Of a stretch of 64,000 nt of DNA, positions 23,096-31,476 are shown piece after piece. The stretch is from Sinomonas gamaensis (GTDB taxonomy: Bacteria; Actinomycetota; Actinomycetes; Actinomycetales; Micrococcaceae): assembly GCF_005876955.1 (NCBI RefSeq), contig NZ_SSCL01000005.1, positions 62,001-126,000 on the forward strand, in the 5' to 3' direction. Under the pieces are notes generated by a model, which saw only the letters and a list, made by a program, of their open reading frames with translations, had not been told where the DNA came from and searched no databases. Numbering within the stretch: position 1 is the stretch's first letter; the number at the start of each line of letters is the position of its first letter. The translations under genes and the position numbers were made by a program.

Positions 23096-26000
23096 TTAGT
23101 CGGTGAAGATGGCCGCGACCACTTGGTCGGCCCAGTCGAGGATCTCCTTGTCCTGCAGGTCACGGCCGCCGACGGCCGCCGTCTTGGGCTTGGGGATCAG
23201 CGCGGCGTTGAGGCTCGCCTTGTACTGCGCCCCCTTGTACATGCGGGTGAGCCGCATGACCTTCGACTCCGGCAGATCCGCCGGCGCGAATCTCACCATA
23301 TTGCCTTGGAGGGCGACGTCGGTCAGGCCGGCAGAGCGGGCACGAACCCGGAAACGGGCGACGGCGGCCAGGTTCTGCACGGGGGCGGGGGGCTCGCCAT
23401 AGCGGTCGGTCAGCTCGTCCATGACCTCGGCGATGGCAGCGTCGTCGCTCGCGGCGGCGAGCTTGCGGTACGCCTCGAGGCGCAGCCGCTCCCCCGGCAC
23501 GTAGTCGTGCGGGAGGTGTGCGTTGACCGGCAGCTCGATCTTCATCTCCGCGGTCTTCTCCTCGGACTCCCCGCGGAAGTCCGCGACGGCCTCACCGACG
23601 AGACGGATGTAGAGGTCGAATCCAACGCCCGCGATGTGCCCCGACTGTTCGCCGCCGAGGAGGTTGCCGGCACCGCGGATCTCGAGGTCCTTCATGGCGA
23701 GCTGCATGCCCGCACCGAGCTCGTTGTGCGCGGCGACCGCCTTGAGCCGCTCGAGTGCGACCTCGCCGAGCGGCTTCTCCGAGGGATAGAGGAAGTAGGC
23801 GTACGCCCGCTCGCGGCCGCGGCCAACGCGCCCGCGCAGCTGATGCAGCTGCGAGAGGCCATACGAGTCGGCGCGATCCACGATCAGGGTGTTCGCGTTC
23901 GAGATGTCGAGGCCGGTCTCGATGATCGTGGTGCAGACGAGCACGTCGAACCGCTTCTCCCAGAAGTCCACGATGATCTTCTCGAGCCTGCTCTCGGACA
24001 TCTGCCCGTGCGCCACCTCGACACGTGCCTCGGGAACCAGCTCGCGGATGGACGCGGCGGTCTTCTCGATGGTCGAGACGCGGTTGTGCACGAAGAACAC
24101 CTGGCCTTCGCGCATGAGCTCGCGGCGGATCGCGGCCGAGACCTGCTTGTCCGTGTAGGGCCCCACGTACGTGAGGACGGGATGCCGTTCCTCGGGCGGA
24201 GTCGCCAGGGTGGAGGTCTCGCGGATGCCTGTGAGGGACATCTCGAGCGTGCGCGGGATCGGGGTCGCGGACATCGCGAGGACGTCCACGTTGGTGCGCA
24301 TCTTCTTGAGCGCCTCCTTGTGCTCCACGCCGAAGCGCTGCTCCTCGTCCACGATGACGAGGCCGAGGTCCTTGAACTCGATCTCCTTGGACAGGAGCCG
24401 GTGCGTGCCGATGACCACGTCCACGCTGCCGTTCTTGAGGCCCTCGACCGTCTCCTTCGCCTCGCCGGAGGTCTGGAAACGGCTCAGCGCCTGCACCCGC
24501 ACGGGGAACCCCGAGAACCGCTCGGAGAACGTCTCGTGGTGCTGCTGCGCGAGCAGCGTGGTGGGCACGAGGACCGCGACCTGCTTCCCGTCCTGGACGG
24601 CCTTGAACGCGGCGCGGACGGCGATCTCGGTCTTGCCGTAGCCGACATCGCCGGAGACGAGGCGGTCCATGGGGATGTCCCGCTCCATGTCCGCCTTGAC
24701 CTCGTTGATGGTGGTGAGCTGGTCCGGCGTCTCGATGTAGGGGAAGGCCTCCTCGAGCTCGCGCTGCCACGGCGTGTCCGGCCCGAAGGCGTGACCGCGG
24801 GAGGCCATCCGAGCCGAGTACAGGCGGATGAGCTCGCCTGCGATCTCCTTGACGGCCTTCTTGGCCTTGGACTTCGTCGCGGCCCAGTCCGCGCCGCCCA
24901 TCTTCGAGAGCGCCGGCGTGTCGCCGCCAACGTATCGGGTGACCTGGTCGAGCTGGTCCGTGGGGACGAACAGGCGGTCCCCGGGCGCACCGCGCTTCGA
25001 GGGCGCGTATTCGACCACGAGGTACTCCCGCGTTGCATCGGTGCCGGCTCCCGCACGCCGCTGCACCAGCTCCACGAACTTCCCGATGCCATGCTGCTCG
25101 TGCACCACGAAGTCGCCGGCGTGGAGCTGGAGCGGGTCGACGGCGTTGCGCCGCCGGGAGGGCATCTTGCGCATGTCGCGGGTCCCCGCGGCGCTGGCCC
25201 GCCCGAGCAGGTCGGCCTCGGTGAGCAGCGCCAGCTTGAGCCCGTCGAGCACAAAGCCCTTGCCCGCCGTCGCCGTCGTGATCTCGATGATGCCCGGCTC
25301 GGGCTCGCGCGCGAGGCTGTCGACGCGGCTGCACGGGATGTCGGCGTCATGGAACAGCTCCGCGAGGCGCTGGGCCGGGCCGGGGCCGTCGGTGGCGACC
25401 ACGATGCGCCACTGGTCGGCCACCCGCGAACTGATGAACTGCGTCATCTCCGCGACATCCCCACGGTAGCCGCGCGGCTCACGCGCGGCGATGGTGAGGA
25501 CGTCGATGTCGAGGACGGTCTCCTCGTCGACGCCGAGCGAGGTCACCGACCACCAGGAGATGGAACGGGAAACCGCGGCAGCCCGCGTGTCCGCGAGCGT
25601 CGCGAAGCTCGCGTCCTCAAGCCTGCCCGCGTGCGCCTCCGCCTCTCGGTCCGATGCAGCGCCGGCCACGCTCAGATCCAAGGGCGCGGCGCCGCCATCG
25701 GACGCTGTGGCCCAGGCGGCTGCGAGGAACTCGTCATTCGTGGCGGCAAGGTCGTGGGCGCGGGTCCTCACCTTCTCGGGCTCCATGAGCAGCGCGACCG
25801 ACCCTGAGGGGAGCTCGTTCACGAAGGGGACCATCGCGTCGACGAGAAGCGGCGCGAGGGACTCCATGCCCTCGACCGCAATGCCCCCGGCAATCTTCTC
25901 GAGCATGTCCTCCGCGGCTGGAAGACTGCCCTTGAGCCGGGCGGCCCGGCTCATGACCGACGGCGTGATGAGAAGCTCGCGGCACGGCGCGGCGAGCAGT

Positions 26001-26737
26001 GCGGTCGGATGGTGGATGTGGGGACCCGTGAGCGAGCGCTGGTCGGCGACGGCGAACCATCGCATCTGCTCGATCTCGTCGCCGAAGAACTCGACGCGGA
26101 CGGGGTGGTCCTCAGTGGGCGGGAAGACGTCGATGATGCCGCCGCGGACGGCGAACTCGCCTCGGCGGCTCACCATGTCCACCCGGGCGTAGGCGGCGGC
26201 TGCGAGGCCGCGCACCACCTCGTCGAACGGGCTGTCCTGCCCCACCATGAGCGAGACGGGCGCGAGTTCGCCGAGCCCCGCGACGAGCGGCTGCAGCACC
26301 GCGCGGATCGGGGCGACGACGACGCGCAGCGCCGGGCCGGGCGAAACCTCCGGATGCGCCAGACGCCGGAGGACGGCGAGGCGGCGGCCGACGGTGTCGG
26401 AGCGCGGCGAGAGCCGCTCGTGCGGGAGGGTCTCCCAGCTCGGGAACAGCGCAAAGGTCCCGGCCGGCAGATACGCGGCGAGCGAATCCACGAGGTCCTC
26501 GGCCTCGCGCTCCGTGGCCGTCACGGCAAGGAGGACGCCCTCGTTCTCTGGGAGCGCGTCGAGGATTTCGGCGGCGATGACCGGCCGCATTCCGGGAGGC
26601 GCCGCGACTTGGAGATCCTGACTGCGCCGGTCGGCCGGCTTCGCCGCGTAATCGCGGAGGCGTGCGACGGTCGGGTCCTCGGCCAGGGCGCGACGCAGGC
26701 CTTCGAGGGATGTCGGCGGGAGCACATCGACGGACAC
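23096..26737 (-). CDS. mfd: Transcription-repair coupling factor Mfd
   Basis: A 1213-residue ATP-dependent DNA translocase that removes RNA polymerase stalled at lesions and recruits UvrA. Domains in order: UvrB-like N-terminal region (ALFPSWETLPHERLSPRSDTVGRRLAVL, VDMVSRRGEFAVRGGIIDVFPP), a CarD-like RNA-polymerase interaction domain (GDFVVHEQHGIGKFVELVQR), then RecG-like helicase motifs (RLVSGDVGYGKTEIAVRAAF as Walker A, DEEQRFG as Walker B, SATPIPRTL, TTIIETGLDI and QLRGRVGR). A C-terminal Mfd domain ends with KEILDWADQVVAA. GTG at 26737 has GGAGG five bases upstream and is preferred over an in-frame start 14 codons earlier. It is convergent with the AbiEi-like gene and divergent from vanZ. 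Length is typical of actinobacterial Mfd. Confidence 0.96.
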   Translation of the reverse strand: MSVDVLPPTSLEGLRRALAEDPTVARLRDYAAKPADRRSQDLQVAAPPGMRPVIAAEILDALPENEGVLLAVTATEREAEDLVDSLAAYLPAGTFALFPSWETLPHERLSPRSDTVGRRLAVLRRLAHPEVSPGPALRVVVAPIRAVLQPLVAGLGELAPVSLMVGQDSPFDEVVRGLAAAAYARVDMVSRRGEFAVRGGIIDVFPPTEDHPVRVEFFGDEIEQMRWFAVADQRSLTGPHIHHPTALLAAPCRELLITPSVMSRAARLKGSLPAAEDMLEKIAGGIAVEGMESLAPLLVDAMVPFVNELPSGSVALLMEPEKVRTRAHDLAATNDEFLAAAWATASDGGAAPLDLSVAGAASDREAEAHAGRLEDASFATLADTRAAAVSRSISWWSVTSLGVDEETVLDIDVLTIAAREPRGYRGDVAEMTQFISSRVADQWRIVVATDGPGPAQRLAELFHDADIPCSRVDSLAREPEPGIIEITTATAGKGFVLDGLKLALLTEADLLGRASAAGTRDMRKMPSRRRNAVDPLQLHAGDFVVHEQHGIGKFVELVQRRAGAGTDATREYLVVEYAPSKRGAPGDRLFVPTDQLDQVTRYVGGDTPALSKMGGADWAATKSKAKKAVKEIAGELIRLYSARMASRGHAFGPDTPWQRELEEAFPYIETPDQLTTINEVKADMERDIPMDRLVSGDVGYGKTEIAVRAAFKAVQDGKQVAVLVPTTLLAQQHHETFSERFSGFPVRVQALSRFQTSGEAKETVEGLKNGSVDVVIGTHRLLSKEIEFKDLGLVIVDEEQRFGVEHKEALKKMRTNVDVLAMSATPIPRTLEMSLTGIRETSTLATPPEERHPVLTYVGPYTDKQVSAAIRRELMREGQVFFVHNRVSTIEKTAASIRELVPEARVEVAHGQMSESRLEKIIVDFWEKRFDVLVCTTIIETGLDISNANTLIVDRADSYGLSQLHQLRGRVGRGRERAYAYFLYPSEKPLGEVALERLKAVAAHNELGAGMQLAMKDLEIRGAGNLLGGEQSGHIAGVGFDLYIRLVGEAVADFRGESEEKTAEMKIELPVNAHLPHDYVPGERLRLEAYRKLAAASDDAAIAEVMDELTDRYGEPPAPVQNLAAVARFRVRARSAGLTDVALQGNMVRFAPADLPESKVMRLTRMYKGAQYKASLNAALIPKPKTAAVGGRDLQDKEILDWADQVVAAIFTD

Positions 26738-26848
26738 AGGATCCTCCAGGGCAGCACAGAAAACCCGGAACAGCGCCAAATAACTATGCCAAGTAGCTAT
26801 GCGGCAAGCCCGGGGATTACTCCAAGCCTACAGCGTGGCGTGAACCCC

Positions 26849-26854
26849 TAGGAT
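26849..26854 (+). promoter_or_regulatory. Likely -10 of the vanZ-like gene (leaderless)
   Basis: TAGGAT sits seven bases before ATG 26862 and overlaps the alternative ATG at 26853, which favours the downstream start. The 10-mer CCTAGGATGG recurs at 27292-27301 before the DUF2505 gene. Confidence 0.45.
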
Positions 26855-26861
26855 GGACCCG

Positions 26862-27296
26862 ATGACCGAGATCCCCGTACCCCGGACCCCCGGGCCGGTC
26901 GTGCGCGTGCTCGGGGCGCTCTACCTCGCGTTCATCGCAGGGGTCGTGTTCTGGCCCACCCCGGTGGACCGGCCGGCGTCGAAGACCATTGCCCAGATCT
27001 TCGTGTGGCTCCACCGACACGGCGTTCCGAACTGGATCGGGTACTCCTTGTTCGAATGGCTCTCGAACGTCGCGTTCTTCGTGCCCTTCGGCGTCCTTGC
27101 GGTGCTCGTGACCCGGCGGGTGCTGTGGTCGGTCGCCCTCGGATGCGGGATTTCGACGGCGATCGAGCTCACCCAATGGCTGGTCCTCCCGGAGCGCACC
27201 GGGTCAGTCCTGGATGTCCTCGCAAACACGAGCGGGACGCTCGTTGGCGCGGCGATCGCAGCCCTGTGGCTCCGGAGGCGTCGCGAGGGCACCTAG
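26862..27296 (+). CDS. VanZ family membrane protein
   Basis: A 144-residue VanZ-like protein with four predicted membrane spans: VLGALYLAFIAGVVFWPTPV, LSNVAFFVPFGVLAVLV, VLWSVALGCGISTAIELTQWLVL and LVGAAIAALW. Family residues are visible: the N of WLSNVAFFVPFG, the ELTQ of helix 3 and the RTGSVLDVLANTSGTLVGA loop before the last helix. VanZ-like proteins are widespread in actinobacteria, and outside the teicoplanin resistance cluster their role is unknown. A start at 26862 is chosen from the promoter position; an ATG at 26853 would add three residues. A promoter-like 10-mer overlaps its stop codon and serves the next gene. Confidence 0.85.
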   Translation: MTEIPVPRTPGPVVRVLGALYLAFIAGVVFWPTPVDRPASKTIAQIFVWLHRHGVPNWIGYSLFEWLSNVAFFVPFGVLAVLVTRRVLWSVALGCGISTAIELTQWLVLPERTGSVLDVLANTSGTLVGAAIAALWLRRRREGT

Positions 27297-27301
27297 GATG
27301 G
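27292..27301 (+). promoter_or_regulatory. Likely -10 region of the DUF2505 gene
   Basis: CCTAGGATGG contains TAGGAT at 27294-27299. It is identical to the box before the vanZ-like gene and overlaps the vanZ stop. About 57 nt separate it from the next ATG, which has a GGAAGGA ribosome site. Confidence 0.4.
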
Positions 27302-27356
27302 TCCACGGCGCTCATCCCCGCCGAGCGCCTGAGCCCAGACAGATTGGAAGGACTCC

Positions 27357-27860
27357 ATGGCCCTCGAAGCCACCACTACCCTGAACCACCCGGTCAACCA
27401 GGTTGCCGCAGTGTTCGCCGACGAGGCGTTCCAGCGCCACGTGAGCGAGCTCGTTGGCGGCAAGCTCGAATCGTTCACCGTCGACGGCGACACCGCGAGC
27501 GCCTTCACGGCCACGATCGTCCGGCAGGTCCCCACCGGCCGCCTCCCCGAGCTCGCGAAGAAGTTCGTCGGCGAGCACCTGACCGTCACCCAGGTCGAGA
27601 AGTGGACCGCGCCGGACGCCGACGGCTCGCGGCACTCCGACATCTCGGTCAAGGTCGCCGGCGCCCCCGTGGACGTCACGGCCGTCCAGCGGCTCATCGC
27701 CGAAGGGGCCGGCACGCGCCTCGAGCTCTCGGGCACCGTCTCGAGCTCCATCCCGCTGCTCGGCGGGAAGATCGCCGACGCGGCTGAGCCGTTCGTCGGC
27801 AAGGCCCTCAACATCGAGGCCACCCAGGCCGAGGCCTGGCTCGCGGGCGAGATCCACTGA
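27357..27860 (+). CDS. DUF2505 family protein (START-like fold)
   Basis: A 167-residue cytoplasmic protein of DUF2505, an actinobacterial family with a SRPBCC/START-like ligand-binding fold. Typical segments are LNHPVNQVAAVFADEAFQRHVSELVGG, FTATIVRQVPTGRLPELAKKFVGEHLTVTQVEKW, LSGTVSSSIPLLGGKIADAAEPFVGKAL and the terminal EAWLAGEI. A GGAAGGA site lies seven bases before the ATG. The downstream SCO4848-like gene starts within the stop (TGATG), and this pair is conserved in actinobacteria as far as I recall. The ligand and role are unknown. Confidence 0.85.
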   Translation: MALEATTTLNHPVNQVAAVFADEAFQRHVSELVGGKLESFTVDGDTASAFTATIVRQVPTGRLPELAKKFVGEHLTVTQVEKWTAPDADGSRHSDISVKVAGAPVDVTAVQRLIAEGAGTRLELSGTVSSSIPLLGGKIADAAEPFVGKALNIEATQAEAWLAGEIH

Positions 27861-28081
27861 TGCAGCTGCCCGCCGCCCTCTCGTGGCTCCTCATCGTCGC
27901 CGGCGTCTGGAGCATTGTGGTGTGGCCGCAGTTCCTGCGCCGCGTCATGAAGGATCCCCGCGCGCGTGACGAGTCCGGGCGGCCAACGCGTTTCCTCTCG
28001 GTGCACATCTTCCTCGTGGCCATCTCGGTGACGCTCGGCGTCGCCGTGGCGGTCGTCGGTGTGAGGACCCTGTTCGCCTAG
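27860..28081 (+). CDS. SCO4848-family small membrane protein
   Basis: A 73-residue membrane protein with two spans, LSWLLIVAGVWSIVVWPQFLRRV and LSVHIFLVAISVTLGVAVAVVGVRTLF, joined by a charged loop KDPRARDESGRPTRF. The layout and the W-x-x-F, GRPT and HxxL positions match the SCO4848 family of actinobacteria. Its ATG shares the A of the DUF2505 stop (TGATG), so translation is coupled. A long perfect hairpin follows 32 nt after the stop. Function unknown. Confidence 0.8.
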   Translation: MQLPAALSWLLIVAGVWSIVVWPQFLRRVMKDPRARDESGRPTRFLSVHIFLVAISVTLGVAVAVVGVRTLFA

Positions 28082-28113
28082 GACATCCGTCACCTGAGGA
28101 GCTTGCTCATCGA

Positions 28114-28163
28114 CTGCTCCGTAACTGTCGTTGTGAGGGCTCAGAACGACAGTTACGGAGCAG
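28114..28163. terminator. Perfect 19-bp hairpin between SCO4848-like gene and nhaA
   Basis: CTGCTCCGTAACTGTCGTT (28114-28132) is exactly complementary to 28145-28163, with a 12-nt loop. It is only moderately GC-rich compared with its surroundings and has no T run, so it could be a terminator or a dispersed palindrome. Confidence 0.7.
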
Positions 28164-28244
28164 CGGATCGCTAGACTTGAAGAACTGGTGTGCCGGGAAG
28201 TCTGGTCGGCGTGTTCCTTCGACGTCGACAGCACCAGGAGCCTC

Positions 28245-29525
28245 ATGGTCTTCCCCACGCCACCATCCGCCGAATACCGCCGCATCAGCGAGATCCTCCG
28301 CAAGGAGACGGTCGGCGGCGCCCTCCTTCTCCTCGCGACGGTCGTAGCCCTCGTGTGGGCGAACTCGCCCTGGTCCCCGTCGTATGACTCGCTGCGCGAC
28401 CTCCGCGTGGGCTACGCGCCCTGGCATCTCGACCTCACGCTGGGCGAGTGGGCCGCCGACGGCCTGCTGGCGATCTTCTTCTTCGTGGCCGGCCTCGAGC
28501 TCAAGCGCGAGTTCGTTGCAGGCGATCTCCGCCGCCCCGCCACCGCCGTCGTCCCCGTTGTCGCCGCATGCGGCGGCGTCGTCCTGCCGGCGATCCTGTT
28601 CACCGCGGTCAACCTGACCAGCGGAGGCGATGCCCTCCGCGGCTGGGCGATTCCGACGGCGACCGACATCGCCTTCGCCCTCGCCGTCCTCGCCGTCATC
28701 AGCACCCACCTGCCGGCCGCGCTTCGCACGTTCCTCCTCACCCTCGCCGTGGTGGACGACCTGCTCGCGATCGCCATCATCGCCGTCTTCTACTCCAGCG
28801 GGGTGCATCTTCCGTTCCTCGCGCTCGCCCTCGTCCCGCTCGCCCTGTTCATCTGGCTCGTCCAACGCCGCGTCCGCGCGTGGTACCTCCTCCTCCCGTT
28901 GGCCGCGGCCACGTGGGTCCTCATGCATTCCTCGGGGATCCACGCGACGGTGGCGGGCGTTCTGCTGGGCTTCGCCGTGCCCGTGCTCCGGAGCGAGAAG
29001 GCGGGCGGCCCCGAGGCAGGGCCCGGGCTCGCCGAGCACTTGGAGCATCGTTTCCGTCCCCTGTCGGCGGGCGTTGCCGTACCCGTGTTCGCGTTTTTCT
29101 CGGCGGGGGTAGGAGTCGGGGGCTGGGACGGGATTCGAGGCGCGCTCGCCGATCCGGTCGCCGTCGGCATCGTGGTGGCGCTCGTCGTCGGCAAGACGGT
29201 GGGAGTCTTCGGTGCCACGTGGCTGGTGACGAAGTCCCGGCATGCAGGTCTCGATCCTTCCCTGGCGTGGATCGATGTGCTCGGCCTCGCGCTCCTCGCG
29301 GGCGTCGGCTTCACCGTCTCGCTGCTCCTGGCCGAACTCGGATTCGGTGCGGGTTCAGTGCACGACGACCACGCGAAAGTCGCCATCCTCGCAGGTTCGG
29401 TCATCGCGGCAGTTCTGGCCGCCGTCGTCCTCCGCTCGCGGAACCGCCACTATCGGAAGGCGTCCGCCGAGGAGGAGGCTAGAGCGGCGGGAAGAATTCC
29501 GCCGCGAGGGTCTCCCGCAGAATAG
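28245..29525 (+). CDS. nhaA: Na+/H+ antiporter NhaA
   Basis: A 426-residue NhaA antiporter that exports sodium in exchange for protons across the cytoplasmic membrane for pH and salt homeostasis. Characteristic segments are [61 protein letters not shown], the ion-binding Asp pair in [28 protein letters not shown] and [14 protein letters not shown] at 28245 has AGGAG six bases upstream; longer in-frame starts would add a non-family N-terminus. Its 3' end overlaps, on the opposite strand, a small cysteine-rich gene by 47 bp. Confidence 0.93.
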   Translation: MVFPTPPSAEYRRISEILRKETVGGALLLLATVVALVWANSPWSPSYDSLRDLRVGYAPWHLDLTLGEWAADGLLAIFFFVAGLELKREFVAGDLRRPATAVVPVVAACGGVVLPAILFTAVNLTSGGDALRGWAIPTATDIAFALAVLAVISTHLPAALRTFLLTLAVVDDLLAIAIIAVFYSSGVHLPFLALALVPLALFIWLVQRRVRAWYLLLPLAAATWVLMHSSGIHATVAGVLLGFAVPVLRSEKAGGPEAGPGLAEHLEHRFRPLSAGVAVPVFAFFSAGVGVGGWDGIRGALADPVAVGIVVALVVGKTVGVFGATWLVTKSRHAGLDPSLAWIDVLGLALLAGVGFTVSLLLAELGFGAGSVHDDHAKVAILAGSVIAAVLAAVVLRSRNRHYRKASAEEEARAAGRIPPRGSPAE

Positions 29526-29709
29526 GGCACGGCCAAGGCTGGCCGCACTTGCAGCACGGCTGCCCCACGTATTCGCCGCAGGGCCGATGGGCATCGACGA
29601 GCGGCGCCCAAGTGTCCGCCTCGACCTTCTGCTGCGCCGACCCGCGCTGCTGGACCGCCCGCAGCCGCTCCACGATCTGCTGGTAGAGGGGCTCGGCGCG
29701 ATCCTGCAT
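29479..29709 (-). CDS. Small cysteine-rich (zinc-ribbon-like) protein
   Basis: A 76-residue protein with a helical N-terminal half ([16 protein letters not shown]) and a cysteine-rich C-terminal half: [32 protein letters not shown]. The H/C positions could bind one zinc. Similar short C-x7-CCKCGxxWPC proteins occur in actinobacteria and their phages, in my recollection. A -10, TAATCT, lies six bases upstream of the ATG on the minus strand (29716-29721), consistent with a leaderless mRNA. It overlaps the end of nhaA antisense. No function is assigned. Confidence 0.6.
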   Translation of the reverse strand: MQDRAEPLYQQIVERLRAVQQRGSAQQKVEADTWAPLVDAHRPCGEYVGQPCCKCGQPWPCPILRETLAAEFFPPL

Positions 29710-29766
29710 TGGGTTAGATTAGCCCCTTTGCTCTCGCCTGACAGGCAGCACTCGTCGCGGGCAGCA

Positions 29767-29797
29767 GAACGGGTCGCGCAACCCGCGCGACCCGTTC
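29767..29797 (-). terminator. Terminator of the first sortase/surface-protein module
   Basis: A perfect 13-bp stem (GAACGGGTCGCGC with its complement) and a 5-nt loop AACCC lies 14 nt after the stop of the surface protein on the minus strand. Confidence 0.8.
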
Positions 29798-29810
29798 CAG
29801 AGGGCAACTG

Positions 29811-30569
29811 CTATGCGTGGCGTCCACGACGCGGGCGTGCCGCCTTGGCCCCGACGAGGGACAGGAGCAGGAGCAGTCCTGACGCGAAGAGGGACGTGGA
29901 GACGGTCGAGTCGGCCGCAGGAGCACCAACTCCGGTCTGCGCCTGGATGGTCACCTCGCCGGCCTGCCCGGCACCAGCTCCGGCACCCGCTCCCACAGCA
30001 GCACCGACGCCTCCCGCTGCGACCACGGCGCCCGATGCTGCGGGCGAGGTCGACCCACCGACTCCCGGGACCACCGGAGCGGTAGTGCTCTGCGTGGCGG
30101 TGGGCGTCGGAGTCTTCGTCTCCGTCTTCGTCGGCGTCGGAGTCGGCGTCTTCGTCTCAGTCTTGGTGGGCGTAGGCGTCGGGGTCTTCGTCGGCTTTGG
30201 AGTGGGGCTCGGCTTCGGAACCTTGCAGCCGTTGTCCCAGATGGCCTTGCCAGACGCAGTCCAGTTCAGTCCCGGGAACGAGATGGTCTGGCCCTTGCCA
30301 TTCACGTAGGTGAACGCAGGGATGATGTCCCGCTGGTCCTGGTGCTCCCCGTGGGCCTCTGCGATCGAGGCCTTGTCGACGGTGATGACGACGAACGGAT
30401 TCGTCTCGGAACCCGTGGCGTGGCAGATCGTCACCTTGTGCGAGGTGTCGCCGGACGGCGGGCTGGCGAGCGCCGGACTGGTGGCAACGCCGGCGGCCAT
30501 GAGCCCGAGGGACCCGGCGAGGAGCAGCGAGCTCACTCGGTTCTTCTTGATCGTGGAAATGAGCGGCAT
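29811..30569 (-). CDS. Secreted Thr/Pro-rich surface protein with AQTG-type sorting-like tail (module 1)
   Basis: A 252-residue exported protein. Residues 1-35 are a signal peptide (KKNRVSSLLLAGSLGLMAAGVATSPALA). A compact domain with two cysteines follows (KVTICHATGSETNP to WDNGC, about 45-125). A stalk of TPTPTPTKTETK repeats (about 127-165) and an Ala/Gly-rich stretch come next. The tail carries IQAQTGVGAPAADS, a hydrophobic segment TSLFASGLLLLLSLVGAKA and the positive end RPRRGRHA. This is the layout of a sortase substrate with QAQTG in place of LPxTG. ATG at 30569 has AAGGAGG eight bases upstream. The paralogue at 32437 shares N-terminus, ICH-TGS domain and tail. The preceding gene encodes a sortase, its likely partner. 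Confidence 0.8.
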   Translation of the reverse strand: MPLISTIKKNRVSSLLLAGSLGLMAAGVATSPALASPPSGDTSHKVTICHATGSETNPFVVITVDKASIAEAHGEHQDQRDIIPAFTYVNGKGQTISFPGLNWTASGKAIWDNGCKVPKPSPTPKPTKTPTPTPTKTETKTPTPTPTKTETKTPTPTATQSTTAPVVPGVGGSTSPAASGAVVAAGGVGAAVGAGAGAGAGQAGEVTIQAQTGVGAPAADSTVSTSLFASGLLLLLSLVGAKAARPRRGRHA

Positions 30570-30626
30570 AGCGACCGCCTCCTTTTTCACTGAGCGACAT
30601 TGTTGAAGAGACCAGGGGTGGCATTT

Positions 30627-31352
30627 TCAGGTGCACTGTCCGCATCGGAAGGTGAGGAGGACGATGTCGGCGTCGGGATTCTCCACGCTGCAGGAGAAGA
30701 CGACGACGAGGCAGGGGTCGTTGGGAAAGGTGAAGGCTTTGGACTTATCGGTGATCCTCCGATCTTCGAGGGTGCAGGGAACGGCTGTGCCGCTGGCATC
30801 GGTCAGGGTCGCCGGCTGCCCGGCGGACCAACCCGCGTAGCTGAGCCTGTTGAACGGGAACGTGCTGTCGTTGCAGAGCGGCACCTGCACATGGCAGGTG
30901 TGGGCGGCGAGGACCACGGGTCGCAGGGCCGCCGATTGGCCCGTGCCTTCAAGCCAGTGGCCTACCGGATCGAAGTTGTTCGCATCCAAGGGCGGGTCGA
31001 CGGTCTGGCCCGGCGTCCAGGCCATCGGCACAACGTCCACCGCAAGGCCCGCCGCCGGCCACGCGAAGGCCTTCGGCGGGAGGGCGAGCGGAGGCGGGCT
31101 GGGCGGCGCCTCAGTGGCGGCGATGGCGGACGACGGCGGCGCGGTCACCTGCGGCGGCGAGGAGACGGCCGACGGCGGCGAGCTCGCGAGCTGCTGGGCG
31201 GCGCTCAGCCGGGCCTGGTCACGGGCGCTGGCATCGACCTGATGGACGACTGCCACGAGGGCGAGGGCGAGCGCGAGTACGAGAGGGAGCAGCCTGAGCC
31301 ACCCCCAGTGGATGCGTCCCCGTCTCCGCCGGCGCACGCCGTCCCCCGTCAT
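30627..31352 (-). CDS. Class E/F-type sortase, cysteine-rich variant (module 1)
   Basis: A 241-residue membrane-anchored sortase-like transpeptidase that would join the neighbouring surface protein to the cell wall. The N-terminal anchor is LRLLPLVLALALALVAVVHQV, followed by a Pro/Ser-rich linker. The sortase barrel spans about 95-241: FAWPAAGLAVDVVPMAWTPG, NFDPVGHWLEGTGQSAALRPVVLAAHTCH with the catalytic His, GWSAGQPATLTDASG, and CLVVVFSC...TFRCGQCT. I take Cys of FSC and Arg of TFRC as the catalytic Cys and Arg, with an unusually short loop between. The fold carries seven cysteines, all conserved in the paralogue at 33405, and ends at once after GQCT. ATG at 31352 is preceded by GCGAGG; a TTG eight codons earlier is less likely. 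Confidence 0.77.
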   Translation of the reverse strand: MTGDGVRRRRRGRIHWGWLRLLPLVLALALALVAVVHQVDASARDQARLSAAQQLASSPPSAVSSPPQVTAPPSSAIAATEAPPSPPPLALPPKAFAWPAAGLAVDVVPMAWTPGQTVDPPLDANNFDPVGHWLEGTGQSAALRPVVLAAHTCHVQVPLCNDSTFPFNRLSYAGWSAGQPATLTDASGTAVPCTLEDRRITDKSKAFTFPNDPCLVVVFSCSVENPDADIVLLTFRCGQCT

Positions 31353-31476
31353 CCTCGCTTTCGCGCGCGGTCTCAACTGCTGGAACGCGCGAGCTTTGTG
31401 TCAACAGCGGGTTCAGTTCAGCACTGGTGTGAAAGCGCGAACTAGCACCAGAGAATGTGCAGTTCGGGATGTCGTC

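Noticed and set aside
22913-25807. 964-residue plus-strand open frame across mfd
   Set aside because: It is antisense to a complete, motif-rich mfd gene and overlaps the end of the AbiEi-like gene; there is no family similarity and no ribosome site.
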